Shown here piece by piece: positions 27,501 through 40,200 of a stretch of DNA of 64,000 nucleotides. Numbering within the stretch: position 1 is the stretch's first letter; every line of letters begins with the position of its first letter. The stretch lies in NCBI GenBank assembly GCA_003640385.1, contig RCAB01000254.1:1-64000 (forward strand), given 5' to 3'. Position numbers and translations under genes: made by a program. The notes under the pieces were generated by a model. It saw only the letters and a list, made by a program, of their open reading frames with translations. It was not told the origin of the DNA and did not search any database. The DNA is from Setaria digitata. Lineage: Eukaryota; Nematoda; Chromadorea; Rhabditida; Setariidae.

Positions 27501-27501
27501 N
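27461..27501. other. Poly(A) run ending in an assembly gap (N)
   Basis: Forty consecutive A residues end in a single N at 27501. The true run length is probably unresolved, and the N marks a contig join or uncalled base. Confidence 0.9.
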
Positions 27502-30500
27502 ATATATATGTTTAATAGAAATTGAAAAAGAAAGGTAGTAATTAAAAGATAAGGTACAAAAATATTTTGACATAAAATATATAAATAAACCTATAATTTG
27601 TTGAAAATTTTTTGGAAAAAAAGATGGAAAGTAAAATATGTTTAAAATAAAAAAAAAAAAAAAAAAAACGATTATTGTTTAAATAATAGAAAGTTAAAAA
27701 TGACTAAAATTCATATTTTGTGGTCTATAAGTTTTGCTTTAGAGACATAGTTTTAAAATGAGTCGACAATAGATTAATGAATAAAATAAACAAGGTGAAG
27801 TGATTTCGTCGACTAAGTAAACAGGTAAATAAGTTACTACTTCCTAAGTAAATAGGTAAATAAGTTTTATGTAGTCCAATACTACACCATTGGTAGTAGT
27901 GGTAGTAGTGAAATGAAAGTAGTAGTTATCAGATTGCATGCTACTACAATATACCACCAAATTGTTCCACTTTTCTTATCAGTAATCATCGCAAAATGTT
28001 AGAATGCAACTGATAAAGGGGAGAAAGAGAAACGGAATCGAGCATTAGTTTTAGTTTTGCAGAAAGAAATAATTAAAAGAAGTGTAATTAATATTCCGAA
28101 TGAAAAAAAAAAAATCTAAAAATTAAATTAAAAAAGCATAATTGTTATAATGAATGAAAAATTTCAGTAATTTATGTAATTAAATAGTCATTAATTTAAA
28201 TAAAAATTTTATTAAGCATTAAAAATCCAAAAATACAAATCGAAGTCAAAAAAAAAAGACAGAAATTAAGAAAATCGATTTGAAAAGAAGAAAAAAGGAA
28301 AACGAATGAAGCAGTTTTATTGTTTCATTTTCATCAGTTACATTTCAGTGATGAAAATTGATTATTTAGGTTTAAAATTTAAATTGCTGCTAGAAAGTAA
28401 AAAAAAAGAAAAAGAAATCTTGGTTGCAATTCATTTTAATTGGTCATTTAATGAGAAAGGTTAGTTTTAGGACTAGACAAGAATCAGATGACGCAAATAG
28501 TCAGAAATGCATTTATTGACTTATTTAATTATACTCATTTATTTGATGCTATTTCGATTAAATAATCATTCAATTTTTTTAAAATGAAAATTCGACAAGA
28601 AACACTTCCACAAGAAAGCAATATTAATTTAATTAAAAAAAAAGAATTTAATTTAAAACGAGAAAAAAATTTTCCAAAGTTTAAGCATTAATGAAGCGAA
28701 GTCGACTTATAGTCAATTGACTTCATGAATAGTTAGGCAAATCTATCAGTAACCTCATATTCATTAATTTTATCAGTTTATCACGATGATATGTCGAGAA
28801 TATAGATAGATTATACTTCGAGTTTATCATGAAAGTTCTAAGATGCTGCATTTAAGTGTTTATTAAATGAAACATTGAAAAATGGACAATTGACTACTGC
28901 AATAAAATCAATTTCTTAATTATCAGTTATCAACAATTAAGATCAATATGAGATAAAATTTAAGCATCAAAAATTAAAGTTATTTGAAATGAAATTCAAG
29001 CATCATAGAATTCGAAATTAAATCATTAAGCCGAAGTTACTAGCAGGACTAAAAGAACTTTTCTATTAATTGTCCGGAGAGTGGATAGTTAAAATTTAAA
29101 ACGAAAAAATTCATTCAGTTGAAAAGATACGATTACATTGTGCAGTTGTGCGGAAAATTATAGGTTGTTTTAAGGAAATAAAACTTCGAAAATCCTAAAA
29201 TATTTTAAAGGAATAAAACCTTGAAAATTCCAAAATATTTCGAAAATTTTATTTTCAAAAACTAAACACTTTTAATGCACATCTGAAGTTCATATAGGAA
29301 ATTTTTTTTGAAAAGATTTGGCATAAATATTTATCAAATGAAACGACCAATAGCACACACCACTTAGTAATAATTATCAAAAAAAAAAAAAAAAACCTTT
29401 AAAAAAATATTTTACCAAAAGAAAAAAAAAAAAAAAATGAATAAATCAAAGTTTGATAGGATTTGTTGCTAGAAGTGATGTGAAAAATCACATAAAATGA
29501 TTCATTTTAAAAAGGAAATGAATATTTATAGCTTCATCCTTTTGCATTTTCAATTTGATGCTTATCATTTCTTATCATTCTCACTTTTAACTTTTCATTT
29601 TCCACTCCTCTGCATTATTTTTGCTTTACTTTTTTTTCAGACACATTTAAAGAATTTTTCTAGCATCTTACAATGGCTTTTTTTTTTCATCCAATTTATC
29701 AATCTTTTATACGAGTTGTTAAAAAAAAAAAAAACTATCGTAAATGTTGAATTATATGGAAGTTTATGATGTTTAAAGGGAATAGAGAAAAGAATTTCAA
29801 AATTCCAAAAAGATTCGAGAAACAGTACTCTTCATATATAGGTTGAACTTAATGGAGGGAAGGAAGAGAATTTTATTTTAAATAAATATAAAATTATATG
29901 AATTCAGGAGAATTATAAATTGTTGAAAAATTGAATTACTGAGTGCTTATATTTTCATTAATAAAATGGAAATTGTAAAGGATTATAGATAAATCGTAAA
30001 ATTAATTTTGGAAAAAAGTTGGAAAATGGATATTAAAAAGCACTACAAATTTATAAAATGCATCATTTATCATTTCAATAAATAACATACTACAAATTAT
30101 TAAAATTAAAAAGCTATAAGTGATTTCAAATTTATTAAAAAAAAAAATGATTTAAAGCATTTTGAGTTGAAATATGAGCGAACAAGTAAAACAAAAATGC
30201 TCCAAATATAGCATAAAATTTTGAAAACACAATAGAAAAATTGCAAAAATTAAAAATAATCTAAACTTATAGATATAATAGCTGATAGCATAAATAAATT
30301 AAATTATCATTTCAATGACAAAAAATAAATAAATATTCAAAAAAAAAAAAGGATAAGAATAAATGGTAATCAAAAAATTAATTTATAATTTAAATGAAAA
30401 ATTGTACAAATGAAATGGAAATATAAATTCGTATCGTTTCGTTCATAAGACTGCCAGAGGATTGAAATGAAAATTGTCAATGAATTGGTCGTCGTCGGTG

Positions 30501-30723
30501 CTTTTCAAATCTTTTTCTTTTTTTTTTTTCCTTCCTTCTCTTTCATCAAATCTTTCTTTTTGGCCTATTCATTTCATACAATTCATTCATTTTCAATAGT
30601 ATCATCTGATTGTTAAAATGAGAGGAATTTCAAGGTGAGCGAAATAAATTTAACGGTAGCACGTAGTAGTAGAAAGCCGAATTGAAACGAATTGATCGCT
30701 TAAAAATGCAACGAAATGAATGG

Positions 30724-30822
30724 AAATGAAAGGAAATGAAATGAAGTGAAATGAAACAGAAAAACTGGTTGCTATAAAGATGATGATGATGATGAAATGA
30801 AATGAAATGAAATGAAATAGAA
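30724..30822 (+). repeat. AAATG-type pentanucleotide repeats with a GAT triplet block
   Basis: Degenerate GAAAT/GGAAT units are followed by (GAT)n and then a cleaner run of GAAAT units near 30795-30820. The opposite-strand open frames here are His/Phe/Ile repeats caused by this composition. Confidence 0.8.
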
Positions 30823-31046
30823 ATAAAAAAAAAAATAATAAAAATGTAATACAATTCATTGCAATGATGATAAAATTAAATGCAAGAAAAGACGAAGTAT
30901 TGACATTCTTTCCTTTTTATATGTAAAATTGATTGTGAAACAATTTTCTTGCACAATATATTTTATTTTGGAAAGGAAAAAAAAAAACAATTAAGAATTA
31001 ATATTAGAATTTTTAATTTAAAATTTTTAATTTAACTGTAAAACGG

Positions 31047-31309
31047 TTAATTTTGTGTGTATTTTTAAATTAAAATAAAGCGATTAGTTGTAGTGAATAG
31101 GAAATTTAAAAAAAAAAAAAAAAAACTTTGAATGTTTTTGATGGATGCGAGGTATTTGCTTCATTTTGCAATCATTANTTAATTTTGTGTGTATTTTTAA
31201 ATTAAAATAAAGCGATTAGTTGTAGTGAATAGGAAATTTAAAAAAAAAAAAAAAAAACTTTGAATGTTTTTGATGGATGCGAGGTATTTGCTTCATTTTG
31301 CAATCATTA
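31047..31309 (+). repeat. 131-bp exact duplication flanking an N (likely contig-overlap artefact)
   Basis: Bases 31047-31177 recur identically at 31179-31309, including a 17-base A run, with a single N at 31178 between them. Exact identity on both sides of a gap base is what two overlapping contig ends joined without merging would look like. Confidence 0.9.
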
Positions 31310-31444
31310 ATTTCTGTGATTTGAACAAAATTAAAAAAAAAAAAAGAAATTTATTAAAAAGTGGGACGAAGTAAGTCTTTTTTTTTGGGATGAATAATTT
31401 CATTTCTGATATGTTAGTAGTCAAGCAAAATTAATTTATCATAC

Positions 31445-31465
31445 ATATATATATATATATATATA
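31445..31465 (+). repeat. AT dinucleotide repeat
   Basis: A (AT)n tract of about 20 bases in non-coding DNA. Confidence 0.8.
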
Positions 31466-33312
31466 ATTTAATTTATTAAAACTAAAATAAATATTTCCTT
31501 TTTTTTTTCTTGTTACAAGAAGGGGAATTTTCAAAAAACTGATATCTTAAGTATTTTGAGTATTTAAATAGTTAAGTGTAGCTTAAGTATTTTATGTATT
31601 TGCATGAAATTGAGTGAATTATTCGCTGATAGCATGCTAAATTATCAAATATTTAACTAACATTGGATAAAATTGATAAATTCAGATTTACAAGTTGCAA
31701 GCATTTCCAGTAGTCTATTTTCTAATACAAATTTTTATAAATGAGAAAATTTTAGCCATTATTTTTTCATGGAAAAACCTTAAAAAAAAAAAAAAAAAAA
31801 GAAAAAGTAAAAAATGAAAATGAACAAATCTTTCTTCAGTAAGCAATAAAAATTTTTCTTTCAGAAAAATATATGTGGACTTTGCTAATAATTACAAATA
31901 AAATTTAAAAGTTAAATTTCGTTAATTTAATTGTTGGATGAAAAAAAAAATCACTCTTGTATGTATGTATGATGCTGGAAGAAATAGATATGAAATGTTG
32001 AAAGGAATTTCAAAATTCAAATTCTTCATAGTTATTTTTGCAATTTAATTTCCCCAAAGATTGCTTCTACTCTGACCATTTAACATTTATCACTGTGAAA
32101 CAATCATTTAGAAATACAATATTGCTAGTGGAATAGAATGGTGATATTGTTAATACTAGCAATGATTATCATTATATTAATAATGCTGTAATATTTTATT
32201 TGATAAATTAAGGCTAATAATTTTCAGTAAATTTTAGTAATTATTTGTCAGAAAATATGGGGCTGCATAAGAGATGTTAAAAGAGTAGTGAATGGAATGA
32301 AATGATATGATTAGTAATAATTAATCTTTATTAATGAAATTTAGCATGAAATATTTGTAAAATATCAATGCTAAGCTATGTCAATCGATTTTAAAATATA
32401 ACTTTATCGAAAAGAAGTGTACGATTTGATCATTTGTTCGTTCGCTAATCGTCATCGATTCGACGGACAAAATTTTGCTGTAAACGATGTCGAGAATGTA
32501 CTCTCGCAGAAAAGCTTCACGAATAAGAGAGGAGAAAAAGAAAAGAGGCATTTCTCAATTTTTTTTTTTTAAAAGACAAATATAATCCATATTGAATTAT
32601 ACAGCATTTTATTTTTCTTTTTTCTTCCTTTTTTTTTTTTTTTTTTTGTTGAAATTATGAATTTTTCAAATGAACACTGAAGTTATGAATTTATTTAATA
32701 AATTAGAAAAAATAAAAATAAAAAAGATTTGCATCTTATTTATTTTTTTCTAGTAATTTAATTTAGGAATTTGTTCAGAGCATTGCAAACAAATTCATTC
32801 TAAAATTACCGCAAAATCTTGATGGTGATATTTCGATTTCTAGCCTAGTAATATTTCTTGTTCTCGAGAATAATTTGATAATTTTTCAAAATTAATGAAG
32901 CAATGATGTTAAAGAATATTGCATATTAAAAAAAAAAAAAAGGAAAAAAGGAAAAGAAAAAATACGCAAAAAAAAAAAAAAAGAAAGATGAAAATCGGCA
33001 AAAGAACAATTCATATTAAAACAAGAAAGAAAAATAAAAAATACATTTTCATCAGTTTTCTTTCCTTTAATGACCTATCTAACTTTCAGCTAATATAGAA
33101 GTGTGATGATTTTGAACGTCTGAAATCTGATACTTGATAAAATTATCAAGCAATAAATTGTTGATTATCATTTTATATCAGCTACTGTAACAACAAAATC
33201 ATACTGATAATTTGTAACATCTGTAATGAAGCAGTTGAAAATAATTTCATATAAATTTATTTTCATTCCGAATTTTACTAATAATTTGATAAATCAAATT
33301 TCGATTTTAACA

Positions 33313-35917
33313 TCATTTTGGTTTGCTTGCTCGTTTAGACTCAACTTGCGTAGCATACGATAAATACATATTCCAAAATAGGCCAATAAACTGAACAAAT
33401 ATAAGCCTATAACGGAGGGGCAACAGATAGAAATTTATAAGTTGCGCCAATGGCCATACCTAAATATCTCATTTCATTTTTTTGTTTTCCGCTTTTTGTT
33501 TTTTAAATTTACTGAAATAAATCACGAAATTTTTGCATTTTTTTGACAATGATTATTAAATTAATGATTCTATATGGAGTGATTAGCATTTAATTTAATT
33601 TAACATTAATTAATTAGCAAATTTAGATCCTATCTTAAAGAAGGAATTAATTGGCATGTTAAGGTAATAAGTGTAACAGCATTTATTTGTCAGATCATTA
33701 ATTTAGAGAACAATTGTGATAATATTTGAAGTAAATTGCTAATTTAATAAGCCAAGCATTTTATAATTTTTTTTATTATTTTCTTTGCAAGAGAATACTG
33801 ATCAGTTTGTTTAATGAGGACAAATAATTAGGAGAATACAGAAAATGCCGAAACAATTATACATTATCACATAGCATTGCATTCTCAATGCAAAAAACAA
33901 AAAAAAAAAAAAAAAATTTTTTTTTAAAAATTCAAAAACAATATTCAATTCAAAATTTTCAAAATTTAATTTAAAATTCCAAAAAGCGAAGCAAATTATT
34001 TTCCAGTAAGCTAGGAAAAGAAAAAAATCATACCTTATAATTGGTTTTCATAACTGGAATAATATCATTTGATGCTTTTTCCAATGCATCATACGGCGAA
34101 TTACCTTCTAATATTCGTAAATTGGTAATAAAACTAAATGTAAATATTGGTGCCGCTAAGCACTGCAAAGTATTAAATTTTAACTTAAGAAATTTACAAC
34201 AAAAAAAAAGCGAGAAGCGAGGACGAAAAATATAGGAAAATTAATCATTAAAATTATTATTATTATGATTATTTTTTCATTTTGCTAAATTTCGAATTTC
34301 CCTTTTTTTTTTTTTTTCTTTTTTTTTTTTGGTTCTTTCCTTTAATGGGAAAATTATAATTTAAGAGATTTGAGAATAGCTAACCTGATCAAGAATCATT
34401 CGTTTAAATGGTAGCAAAGGAGCTTTACCTTTTAATTTTTCAAGCAATAAAAACCACCGATATGTTATAGGAGCCTTGAAATGGAAAAGAAAACAAAATG
34501 AAAACTACATGCAACGCTTAAAACGTAAAATAAAGAAAATGCAGAAGCCGTAATGTGTGACATGATATCACGTTACGTTTATGTCATACTGATATGATAT
34601 ACTGATAGATATGATATTTATACCATACTGATATTTATGCCATAAGTGAATATTAGAATTTTTACTAGCATTTTAGAATTATCATTTTGTCTGTTACAAA
34701 TTAGATTACAACATTCAGATTAATAATATTTCTTGCTTTGGAAGTTTATGAAATGGATGAAAAAAAAAAATTTTTGATTTGAAATAATTTGATTTAAATT
34801 TAAAAGTACGGTTAATGCATAAATAACAATCAGTCTGTATTATTGATTAATTTTGAAAGTTTAAAAAATTATTGTATTATTTCTTTTTAACAAATACGAT
34901 TCAGTCATTGAGCAGTTAGCTCATCCGACATTTCAGTCTTAATTAATTTGAAATCTAAGCATTAGTCGACTAATCTTAGCATAGCATTATTTGCTACACC
35001 TGAAGTTCTAATAAAAAAAAAGCTACAAAAAAAAAAAACAACTGAAACTAACAATCCAGAAAAGAATGACAGATGAAAAACGAATAGTTCGTGCCGGATT
35101 ATATTCCATATTGCTTAATCGTTTTTCGACAAAATTTTGTGTTAAAATATCAGCCATTGCTGCTAATGCTCCTATACAACTAGGCAGTTATCAGGAAAGG
35201 CTTTTTTTTTTATTTTAAAGTGCTATCAATAAAAAATCGTAATTAGTAACCATAAATTATCGTTTTTTACATTTAAAGCTTAAAAAAAAAAAAAAGAAAG
35301 AAGAAAAAAGCGATAATTTATGCTTACCAATTACTTTTTTAGATTTAAAACTAAAAAAAGGAAGAAAGAAAGAGGCAGCGGTATTTGAGAAGTATTTTAC
35401 AAATGGGAATTGAACAAGATATTTTTGAAATTTCATTGTTGATAAAAAAAAAAAGAAGAAAGTTTCACGCTGATTTCTCCATCTCTGTTTCTGTTAGAAT
35501 AAAAATTCATAATTTGATGTTGAAAATTAATTTCATTTCAATTTTTAAGGAGAATAAAAAAAACCGGTGAAAAATCAATCTTTACCATTCTTCTTGAAAA
35601 GAAATTATGGAATTTCAACCAATTTTATTTTTCTGGAAATGAAATTATAGCATTCCGATCAAAAATAAATTAATTTTCCAATCAATTTCATTTTTCTTGA
35701 AAAAAAAAAAAAAAAAAAAAAAATTACGGAATAATTGACTAAAATCAACCAGTGAACAACTTCATTCTCGTTTCCGTTTCCGTTTCCGTCTACAGCATTT
35801 TTCACTTCCAAATCACCTTAGAAAATGTGAAAAAGTCTAACCAGCACTTGAAGTTTGTGTCATAAATGGATACTTTGCTAGTGCTCTTTCGTATGCTCGA
35901 TATGTTGCTGCCAACAT
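33313..35917 (-). CDS. Mpv17/PMP22-family membrane protein (186 aa, 5 exons)
   Basis: Exons from the ATG: 35842-35917, 35053-35171, 34385-34474, 34034-34162 and 33313-33459; all phases close and give 187 codons with the stop, against 176 residues in human MPV17. The start (MLAATYRAYERALAKYPFMT) matches the family N-terminus. GALAAMADILTQNFVE corresponds to the family G-D-x-xxQ segment. Further matches are APITYRWFLLLEKL, MILDQCLAAP, and the signature VWPLAQLINFYLLPLRYRL before the last membrane segment. About four membrane spans are expected. Members sit in the mitochondrial inner membrane (MPV17/Sym1) or peroxisomes (PXMP2); the N-terminus here looks most like MPV17. MPV17 loss depletes mitochondrial DNA in animals. 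I cannot separate MPV17 from its close paralogues by eye, so no symbol is given. Confidence 0.93.
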
Positions 35918-37264
35918 AATTCGTATGTTCCAAGATATTTCTTCAATAGCAATTATTTTTTCCTCATTTAATTTGTATTAGTTTTGTATCACCGTATAAA
36001 TGTATGCATTTTAGATCATCTATGAAATTAATCAAAGTTCAAAATTGATCACACTGATGCACTAATCAAATACTCATTTTCTTTATTAGCAATATTTTAT
36101 TAAATGTAATTCTAGTAGTGTAAAAATTATGCATTGTATATACATCATTGTATCGCATTTTTCCTCTAAACAATCATTTAAATTGACCTAAAATTTTCTG
36201 CCACAGTATAGTTTCATTTCAACAGATGAGAGACACTAACAAAAGGATGAATAGAGAGCACTCATCTAGTTCTATTTCTTCAGATTTTATTCAATTTATG
36301 ATAATTATTTCTAAATGATATATCTTCAAATACTGCTAAATATAACTAATGCGTTGCAATCACTTTTTCCAGACAGTATTTTATTTCATCATCTTCTACT
36401 TTACTATGCAAACTTTTCACTTTTTAATTCTATGCATAAACAAGCGCTTTATTTATTTATTTATTTATTTTTTAAATCCTAAGCCTGAGGAAAAATTACT
36501 GCCCATAAATACCCGAAATAAAATGATATTGCATGAATATGGAAAAAAAAGAATGAAGAAACAAGTACCAAAGGAGAAGTTTACCAACATTTAAGAAAGC
36601 GCTAAAAGAGAAGCGTATATGCGGCCAACTAGCGTACAATGAATGCCAAAAAAAAATGACTACTACTTTATAATTCATTTCAAATGGAGAGGAAAATGAA
36701 AATTTATGATATTTGATATCATTTGAAAGTCTGTGTCGAAAATGTGACAGCCGACAAAGTTTCCTCAAATTTTTGCATACTGGCAATATCGAAGATTGAT
36801 TAGTTGAGGAAAATAATGCAAATCTCAAAAATGGCAGAAATTGGTTGACGAAATATTTGAGAGAAAGTGCTATAGCAGCACGCTCCAAAAAAAATGTATA
36901 TTAAAATCATATCGATAGGAAGACGAGTAAAAGAATTAAGTATGCGCAAAAAAAAAAAAAAAGGAAGTTTCTTTTTAAGGGTCTCAAGAATACAAAAAAC
37001 AGAACGATTTCGAGAAATATTTCTAAAATCAAAAATTTCAGGAACGAAAAACTACATCATTCGCTAACAACCATTCAAATTTTAGAACGTGCAGGACAGG
37101 GTAATATGAGATCACAACAAATTTTCATTACAGCAGTTAAAAGTGTGAAAAAAACAAACAAACATAACATCAAAAAATAGGCGATAAAGGACTTTCCTTA
37201 TAATCGGATTGAAAGCAGACTAATTTTTGAGCAAGCCAGAAAGAATTTCACATTTAATAAAACG
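35918..37264. other. Intergenic region upstream of the Mpv17-like gene
   Basis: This 1.3-kb gap lies between two genes on the same strand. It should hold the Mpv17-like promoter and the 3' UTR of the upstream gene. A 130-codon (-) frame at 36496-36888 has no family resemblance and is rich in Phe/Ser/Leu, so it is not called. Confidence 0.5.
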
Positions 37265-40200
37265 TCACTCTTCGTCATAATATTCATTTTCGAAGAAGTC
37301 CAGCGAAAAACTTGGCATAGACCTAAAAATAAACGATAAATTCATGATATCCACTGAAAATATAAAATTACTTCAAATTTAAAAGTAATACGAAATATTG
37401 ATATATAATGCAGAAACAGGAACCGGTATGATTTCCTGGAGAGGTTCAAATCCATTTGGATGAAAAATATTTCTTAATTGCTTAGAAAAAAAGTAAAAAT
37501 ATATCCAAGTAATCTAAGCTTCTTCCCTTCTTATCTTTCTCTAATGAAAGAGGATTATCCAGCAAATTTTATCAAATGACTAGACATCAATAAAACATAA
37601 ATGAATTTCCAATATAAAACATCCCATCTTCTTCAGACTGAAATCTACTTTGTGAACTTAACCATGAACTGTGAAAAAAATTGTAATAATAGAGTTTGGG
37701 AGAAGGCACTCACTTTGTTACTTCAGAATTTGACTTGAAGAAGTTCAAGCTTTTTCTTTCTAGTGATTATTAAAATAATATTTATCATAATATTATCACC
37801 AAAGTGAATAAGTAAGTTAAGAAACTAAGAGAGTTGAAATCATTTCGAAAACTGAGCTAATGTTTCGGATATTTCCATGGGATTGGTCGCCCCATATGGA
37901 GTAGTGTGGGTGAATTAAGTATATGAAATGGAAATTCAATACATAATCCCAAACATGACCATACCAGTAATTAAGATCCTATAAAAATTCTAGTGAATAA
38001 TCTTCAGCAGAAATCTTCAGCAAAATGCATTAAATGAAAAAAAATAAAAAATAAAAAAAAAAACCTACACCATCGTTCTGAAGGGCATTTGAAAGCGATA
38101 ACTGCGGTGTCACTGTTAAGGAAGCTGTTTCACAATTCTGTACATCATCTTCAGTTAAAACCAACAATGGCATATCATCTTCGGGTACTGAGGCAAGCTG
38201 AAATCTTTTATGAGCTAGACAATTTCAGCATGTGTAATTCGGGAAGGGATAGTTATGATACAAATATATAAATTAAAAATAAAAAATAGTGCTACTGAAA
38301 TTTATAGAGAAATCATTTATCAGAGAAATCACTAATAACATTAATGCTTGCTTTACGTAAGAGTACTGTTCTTCATTATTAAGCAAAAGACGGTAGAATG
38401 CGCTCTGTCACTTTTCCTTTTATTTCTTTACAATTAGGCATTTCTAAACAATTATTTATTCTTTAATACATGAAATAGTGAATCTCTTACTAACCTCTGA
38501 CGAGCTAGAATTCCCACCATTGCAAGTAGATTCTTTTAAAAGCCCGCCAATTATTTTCTTATCTTCCACTAATTCGCCTCTACTCGGAACTTTACGGGTG
38601 AACCACCACTAAAATAAGAGTCGCTATGAATTTCGATCAGGAATTTGATTATTTTGAAAAAGAGTAAAATCAATTTAATCATCATTACTTTGCATATCCA
38701 TTGCTAACAAAACATTAAACTATCCAAAGAAATTTCTCAAGTTCACCATTTCATTGCTCAAGCATAAACTTCTAGAACTCAAATAAATATTTTTTGAGTC
38801 CGATTTCTTTTTCAAATCGACAATTGAAAAAACGTCCTTGATTTTAAATTTTACTGCTTGCAAGTAAAATTCCACAGAGCAAATTAAAAGCTAACCCCAT
38901 CATTATCCTGCCTTTCCACAGGTATTGCATGAAACATTTCATGCTCGGAATCATCACTACTACTATCCACTTCTTGATCGATTAATGGCATATCTCTGCT
39001 ATTATTAACTTGCTGTTCAACCGCAGAACATCCATTGCAAATCACTGAACTATTTTTTGCAGGATTTTTTGATTTGACTGCAGTAAAGCTTATCGAATAG
39101 TCCTCGTCTTCCATTTTCAATGTCTGCTCTGAAATTTGTGGATTTTTGGATTTGAACTTCCGAAGATATGGAGTTAATCATCATTTAAATTACTTCAGTA
39201 GCAGAATAACTGAATAAAGCCTTCAATGTATGTTAACTGAATAGGTATCAAATTAAAAAAAATACCACAAAGAAACCTTTTGGCACGCTAATTCCTTTAG
39301 CAATATGATGTAAATCAGCATTTTCTGGTTCTCTATCTTGTGATGATATGCTGAAGAAATATAAAATTAAATGCTGTTAAACTATGCAGCTATAAATTAT
39401 TTCCATCCAACACTATCTAACATTTAAATCATTCTCTTTTAAAGCACACTTTATAAAAAGACTATTAAAACTGATCCTTTTATGCAATCGCTGATATGTT
39501 AGATGATATGCTATATTTACTTCATACTCATATTATACTAAATTCCACTGTAAAGTAAATAACAGTATAGAGCAAAATATTGGTAACAGTAGGTGCCTAA
39601 AGTAGTCCAAAGGTCCCCATAAGTGCATGCGGACACAACTGAAAACTCAGCCCTGAAAAACAAAACTATGGCTATGCTTTCGATAGAATACAAGTCATCA
39701 AGTTCTACTTAAACAGTTCTCAATGGCGAGGTTAAGAGATAGACTAATTAAGTGAAACTTTAAAAATAAACAAACTTACCATATATTTTCGCCATTCCTG
39801 TGATTACAATCGTGCATTTCTGCTTCACAATTGTTTTTCTTCTCCTTATTAACATCGAAATGAAATGAAGAAAGAGTAAAATCGTCATCTAACACATGAA
39901 ACTGTCGAACCTTCGCATCAATAGTCTGCGCGTCATCTGCAGCATTGAAATCAACTAATAAATCGGAACGTGATGGATAATTAGTCGCATCGGAAGAAGT
40001 TGAACTGCGCATCAGCATTGTTTCATTAATATAATTTGTCGTCGTATTGGGTGCATCAAAGTCGATAGTAGCAAGCAAATTAAGAGTAACCGATGATACC
40101 GCTGCAGTGTTTGAAAGAGCAGAACTTGGTGAGAATGCCTGAACTACTAAACAACTTTCAGACCAAAGTTTAATTGCTGATACAATTCAGACAGTGGTTT

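Larger units (their letters stand above)
16609..33312. other. 16.7-kb AT-rich gene desert between dlg-1 and the Mpv17-like gene
   Basis: I found no protein-coding exon with convincing splice signals or family similarity here. Open stretches are short and encode Phe/Lys/Ile-rich low complexity. The first few kb upstream of the dlg-1 ATG probably include its promoter and any 5' UTR exons. The rest holds A/T homopolymers, GA and AT microsatellites, a purine-pyrimidine alternating block, local duplications and hairpins, listed separately, plus two single-N gaps. Confidence 0.6.

Noticed and set aside
36496..36888. 130-codon open frame on the - strand
   Set aside because: It begins at a TTG, is rich in Phe, Leu and Ser, shows no domain pattern and has no splice-site context; frames of this length arise by chance in such AT-rich DNA.
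37441..37460. GGTTCAAATCC resembling a tRNA B box
   Set aside because: No A box, acceptor stem or cloverleaf surrounds it, and the segment is better read as part of the last exons of the - strand gene.
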